A DNA stretch of 64,000 bases from Sycobia sp. Sy_11 (lineage: Eukaryota; Arthropoda; Insecta; Hymenoptera; Epichrysomallidae): positions 2,775,001-2,839,000 of the forward strand of contig JACCIC010000005.1 of the NCBI GenBank assembly GCA_018907035.1, written 5' to 3'. Under the pieces are notes generated by a model. The model ran no database searches and had not been told where the DNA came from. It saw nothing but the letters and a program-made list of their open reading frames with translations. This document shows, piece by piece, positions 61,861-64,000 of the stretch. The translations under genes and the position numbers were made by a program. The stretch's first letter is position 1, and each line of letters starts with the position of its first letter.

Positions 61861-62580
61861 TGTTGAGAATAGAGCACACATGAGCGGGGTTGAAAGCGAA
61901 TAGCGCCAATGGCATGGGTAATTAGAGAATCGGTTATTATTGCTTTGGCTTTCGTTTCTCATTTCCCATAGATTAGGATCGTAGCCGGGCTTTTATTATA
62001 TATAAACTCAGGTACTGGGATTCTCTCGCAATCGATATAGACCAGCCTCAACTAGGTATACATAAAGCGGAGGATGCACGCGCGCCAGCAAGCGTATTTG
62101 GGGAAGTTCGACGACGCAGCGACGTAATTCAGAATCGCGCTACACGCCGCACAATGCAACTATTATGCTCGATAATTTGCGCGGAGTTCGATAAAGTTCC
62201 TCGGGGCTGGGGGGTAAGTTGGGGGGGGGCGGGGGCAGCTGAATTCGCTCGGCGACGCCGAGTGGCTGCGAAATTTATCATCGACGCGGACGCGCGTGTT
62301 TGTTGTTCCTTAGTTTATCGCATGATTTGGCATACGTATCGGAGACGGCTGGGGGCTGGGAGAAGAATTGGAAAAAGGAAACTTTTATGTTAACGAACAG
62401 AGGGAGGCCGGTGGGGGGGGAGGACGGGGTGGAGGAAGTGCTCAATCGCAGTGCCTCTCGCGCGCTCTTGCTAAGTCAACTTACGATAAGTTCGCTCGAG
62501 AGCCAATAGAAGTTTTGTGTTTCACGGGCGTTGCCAACTAAGTTGGGATGTCCGCCGTTGCTGCGCCTCCGCATTCATTT
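61541..62580. other. CpG-rich island 21
   Basis: GC-rich segments around a compound TA-GA tract, with G-runs at 62220-62235 and 62412-62420. Short open frames are not accepted. Confidence 0.55.
61774..61853. repeat. compound (TA)n ... (GA)n microsatellite
   Basis: TA run at 61774-61820, then GA run at 61824-61853. Confidence 0.97.
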
Positions 62581-64000
62581 CAATCGTTTAGAAAACTATG
62601 TATATACAGTCATCGGTAAATATAGCACTTTAAAATAAGCTCAAGTTTGTACTATAAATTTGATGCTCGAGTATATACGGTCGGTGCGCATTAGCCTATT
62701 TAATATTAGTTGTACGAAACTTCTCGTCGTTTATTCGTTTGCGTATTCCGGTTGAAGCTTCTCATGGGTTGTATATGAATAGTTTAATTCGAAAAGTATT
62801 TAATGGCCTCTTCCGAAAGATTTCAAGCGAGCCTGAATGTAAGGGAGTTATATCAATGACGGTTTTGTTTATAGTTCTAAATAATAAAAGCAACAATGGC
62901 CTAAAATGAACGTTGTTTACGAGCGAAAGTGAAACAAACGAATAAAAGGGTGATGCAGTAGTTGTATGCACCGATAGGTAACATACGCGAACAAACGAGT
63001 TTGTCGGCATTTATATTATCGATTAATTAATTTTTTATTGATAATATGCGGGTAGCAGTACAAAATAACTGAAGTCTTTATATTTAAATGCAAACCGAAT
63101 CTTTAAAAAAATTTGACATCACTCCTACAGCTAAATAATTTTCTTTTATATTCAACAAAACAATTGATTGTGGATATTATCTTCAATGTTCAATACGACA
63201 TGTGATTGTTTATTTAACGAAAAGAAAATAAGAATAGCCATAGTGAACAACGGCATGTTAATTGTAAAAAATCTGCATTTGCTTTAGTGTACTAATATGT
63301 AAATGCAATGTTATAAATCGACCGATATATAGAAAATTCAGCTTTACCAAAGATTATTTTCACTTGTATGATAGAATACTTAGGAAAATTTAATATTACT
63401 TAAGAAATCAGTGTAATGGAATAAACGACATTGAAATTCTTTTGTATAAAGTGATTTAAGAAAAATTCTAGGCAATCGAAAGCATTGATACTCCTTTTTT
63501 TGCAATATCATTTCAATCGATTAATTAACTTTGACCAGTTATTCTATCATCCTGTTCGATTTAAAAAGTAATTAACCGAGTTTCAATCAAAGATATTATT
63601 TCTGTAAATCCGACGGTAATAATATAATATCGTATAAAGTATATATGTGTATTATTATATCGCACTGAGCAAAGTGATACGTTCTCACCTGTCCCGAAGA
63701 AAATTATCTCTTTCAGATGTTGCAGACAGAAAATCCCTCGTCAGCATTTAATACAAAAAATTTTAGCCGAAGAATACCAAAAATAAATCAGCCATCAGCA
63801 TTGGCCATAAAAGGAATTGTATAAAAACATAATATGAGAACTATTTCCCATGTTTCTTTCGAATAAAAATAATTTCATCCACCAACATGCCAGATAAAGA
63901 ATGCTGCTTTGAAATACGTCCGTGAAAATAAACTTATATCATTTTTCACGAAAAGACTCGCATCCATAAAAATGATTTTCTACTTTCGTTTGTATATAAT
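62581..64000. other. AT-rich stretch at right edge
   Basis: No gene recognised. A 35-codon frame at 63717-63824 directly follows an acceptor-like TCTCTTTCAG (63707-63716). It has no known domain, and such short frames are common by chance. Confidence 0.5.

Noticed and set aside
1..64000. CRISPR arrays, operons, ribosome binding sites, rRNA, intact tRNA, known insect microRNA seeds
   Set aside because: The repeats are microsatellites without spacer structure. Composition and element content are animal. No rRNA, complete tRNA cloverleaf or familiar microRNA sequence was spotted by eye, although a proper covariance-model search could still find one.

Overview
The window looks like non-coding, repeat-bearing DNA from an animal, most likely an insect. 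The lines of evidence are a decayed mariner transposase, a decayed insect-style gag-like ORF1 with a CCHC knuckle, the C-terminal end of a non-LTR retrotransposon with a simple-repeat tail, and several dozen long dinucleotide microsatellites. Sharp alternation between CpG-rich islands and AT-rich stretches, without visible CpG loss in the islands, fits a hymenopteran genome (ant, bee or wasp). That last step is inference. Nothing suggests a bacterium, plasmid or free virus.

I find no intact protein-coding gene, rRNA or convincing tRNA. The longest open frames (160-195 codons) lie in GC-rich islands or run through microsatellites. They are low-complexity (Ser/Leu, Arg/Glu, Tyr/Ile or Cys/Val runs) and I do not accept them as genes. 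The window is probably intergenic DNA or part of a very long intron.

Layout: roughly twenty GC-rich islands of 0.2-2.5 kb (near 1.8, 3.9, 9.9, 11.1, 13.0, 15.6, 18.2, 24.7, 27.7, 30.1, 31.6, 35.9, 37.1, 44-46, 46.5, 49.3, 52.4, 54.5, 56.1, 59.3 and 61.6 kb) are separated by AT-rich deserts of about 0.5-3.5 kb. Poly-GA/CT and TA tracts are common inside islands and at their borders. Some islands carry weak core-promoter-like motifs (near 4787, 27958 and 49357), and some sequences look like candidate conserved regulatory DNA (35.83-36.0, 46.6-46.9 and 22.5-22.6 kb).

The recognisable biology is a small graveyard of mobile elements: an ORF1/gag-like remnant (about 6.1-6.4 kb, +), a non-LTR C-terminal remnant (7.27-7.70 kb, -), a GHTQNE-type transposable-element-derived fragment (8.39-8.57 kb, +), and a mariner transposase pseudogene (20.38-21.29 kb, +). 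Weaker traces are a possible second mariner scrap (21.73-21.96 kb), two tRNA-like SINE heads (31.24 kb - and 33.71 kb +), and an unidentified decayed coding stretch (43.03-43.76 kb, probably -). All are broken by stops and frameshifts, and none could act on its own.
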